NCBI GenBank assembly: GCA_037388705.1
Contig: JARRJY010000085.1
Span: 1-7,444 of the forward strand
Reading direction: 5' to 3'
DNA from: JARRJY01 sp037388705
GTDB lineage: Bacteria; Pseudomonadota; Gammaproteobacteria; UBA6429; Thiohalophilaceae
DNA: 7,444 nucleotides
Under the pieces are notes generated by a model. That model was not told the DNA's origin, searched no databases, and saw only the letters and a program-made list of their open reading frames with translations. The position numbers and the translations under genes are program-made. Of the stretch, positions 6,889-7,444 are shown in pieces. Position 1 is the stretch's first letter; each line of letters opens with the position of its first letter.

Positions 6889-6900
6889 ATTATAATCAGT
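6889..6900 (-). promoter_or_regulatory. ilvB promoter -10 region
   Basis: A perfect TATAAT lies at 6889-6894 on the minus strand, preceded by TGAT. At 17 bases upstream the -35 position reads TGCATT, a weak match. A second -10-like TATACT lies a few bases further upstream. Transcription would start near 6882, giving a leader of about 90 bases that includes the terminator hairpin. The -35 is uncertain, so an activator may be needed. Confidence 0.5.
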
Positions 6901-6934
6901 ATATCCGGGCAAATGCACCAATCATCTGCCCTTT

Positions 6935-6954
6935 TTAAGGTGATAACCCCTTAA
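6935..6954. repeat. 6-bp inverted repeat between divergent genes
   Basis: TTAAGG and CCTTAA are separated by eight bases, between the ilvB promoter and the start region of the divergent gene. The spacing and symmetry could suit a dimeric regulator, but a 6-bp AT-rich match can arise by chance. Confidence 0.3.
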
Positions 6955-7003
6955 TTTTGGTGGGAAAACCCTGAAAAATGCCAACTTGAGCCAATTCCCT
7001 CGA

Positions 7004-7032
7004 TTTACAAAGGGGAAAGTCCCTGCAATACT
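7004..7032 (+). promoter_or_regulatory. Possible promoter of the DUF4124-type gene
   Basis: TTTACA (7004-7009) and AATACT (7027-7032) are 17 bases apart, matching the sigma70 consensus at five and four of six positions. It would give a 5' untranslated region of about 45 bases. Confidence 0.35.
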
Positions 7033-7082
7033 CTGATAAGTAAGATATTTCATTACAAACAGAATAAGGAATGGGTCAACAA

Positions 7083-7379
7083 ATGCGTAGTATTTCAATT
7101 TTCCTGGTACTTTTTTCATTTCTGGCTTCAGCTGCTTTACAGGCTGCAACCTATAAATGGACAGATGACAAAGGTAATGTCGTCTATTCACAGCAGCCAC
7201 CCAAGTCTGGCCCGTATGAACTCATCAAGGGTCTGAAGCACTCCCGTACTATTCCGGGTGAATCAACAGCGAAAGCCGCTTCAAATTCTGGTGAACCCAA
7301 AGAAGGTGGTAATAACAAATTGTCTGCCGATGCTTTTCAATTCAAGGTAGGCAGTTGGCTCGGTGTTCCCGGCGAATGA
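7083..7379 (+). pseudogene. DUF4124-type exported protein, 3' part replaced
   Basis: The N-terminus carries a signal peptide (MRSISIFLVLFSFLASAALQA) followed by ATYKWTDDKGNVVYSQQPP, the conserved start of DUF4124 domains, small periplasmic or envelope proteins of unknown function in gammaproteobacteria. The start at 7083 is preferred: an upstream in-frame ATG at 7071 directly abuts AAGGA, while the ATG at 7083 begins the signal peptide about 12 bases after that site. DUF4124 similarity and a low-complexity linker run to about residue 80 (near 7320). The last 18 or so codons are the reverse strand of a tautomerase-family gene and are not genuine DUF4124 sequence. The reading frame therefore ends at an accidental stop and the native C-terminus is missing. 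Whether this is a real fusion or an assembly error cannot be decided here. Confidence 0.75.
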
Positions 7380-7444
7380 CATGGGCACAGGTGGTTCAAT
7401 AGCCACCATCACGTAATTCTCCGGTTTGCCCAGTTCGCTGGCCA
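7281..7444 (-). pseudogene. MIF/phenylpyruvate tautomerase-family fragment
   Basis: The minus strand, entering at the window edge, encodes ELGKPENYVMVAIEP followed by AGNTEPTAYLELKSIG. This is the middle of the macrophage migration inhibitory factor family: the GKPxxYxxVxxxP segment and the 'GxxEPxAxxxLxSIG' segment line up with human MIF. The N-terminus with catalytic Pro1 lies outside the window. After SIG (to 7326) the match stops: 14 unrelated residues and a TGA at 7281 follow, and the usual C-terminal half with its WGWN-type ending is not found in any frame. Bacterial MIF-like proteins are tautomerases of about 115 residues with no settled role. The break coincides with the end of the DUF4124 similarity on the other strand. 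Confidence 0.75.

Noticed and set aside
6211..6954. 247-residue plus-strand reading frame
   Set aside because: It lies almost wholly antisense to the well-conserved ilvB gene, shows no recognisable domain, and has the odd Cys/His/Phe-rich composition of a shadow frame.
6922..7200. 92-residue minus-strand frame in the divergent intergenic region
   Set aside because: It overlaps the signal-peptide part of the DUF4124 gene in antisense and its start lies inside that gene; no domain or ribosome site recognised.
1..7444. CRISPR array, tRNA or rRNA genes, insertion sequence, phage or defence genes
   Set aside because: No spaced direct repeats, no cloverleaf or rRNA sequence, no transposase or integrase and no defence-type domain were seen; apart from the right-end junction there is no sign of mobile DNA.

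Overview
This window looks like an ordinary chromosomal stretch from a gammaproteobacterium of moderate GC. It probably comes from an environmental, non-enteric lineage: the phosphatidylserine synthase is the membrane CDP-alcohol phosphotransferase type rather than the E. coli PLD-like type, and acetolactate synthase, KARI, Psd, PssA and LeuA are clustered on one strand. The genus cannot be fixed from the sequence. Both ends cut through genes, so this may be a whole short contig.

Layout, reading the minus strand in the direction of transcription: a leader with a promoter-like -10 and an intrinsic-terminator hairpin (6792-6900); ilvB/ilvI (acetolactate synthase catalytic subunit) overlapping ilvH (regulatory subunit) by one base; ilvC; a strong terminator (3493-3522); psd; pssA; a 265-base gap holding a good sigma70 promoter and a short reading frame that ends in a run of leucine codons; leuA; and, 12 bases after leuA, the start of a further gene that leaves the window at base 1. 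On the plus strand, diverging from ilvB, is an exported DUF4124-type protein gene (from 7083). It runs into a minus-strand MIF/tautomerase-family fragment, and both genes are broken at the same point near 7316-7326.

IlvBH condenses pyruvate (or pyruvate plus 2-oxobutyrate), and IlvC reduces and isomerises the product towards valine, isoleucine and 2-oxoisovalerate. LeuA takes 2-oxoisovalerate into leucine synthesis. PssA and Psd make phosphatidylserine and then phosphatidylethanolamine, the main membrane lipid.

No new multi-gene system is visible. The points worth a second look are the two candidate attenuator leaders (before leuA and before ilvB), the double gene break at the right end (assembly chimera or real rearrangement), a Psd that has lost the usual Asp and His of the maturation triad, and a perfect 12-bp hairpin inside the gene after leuA.
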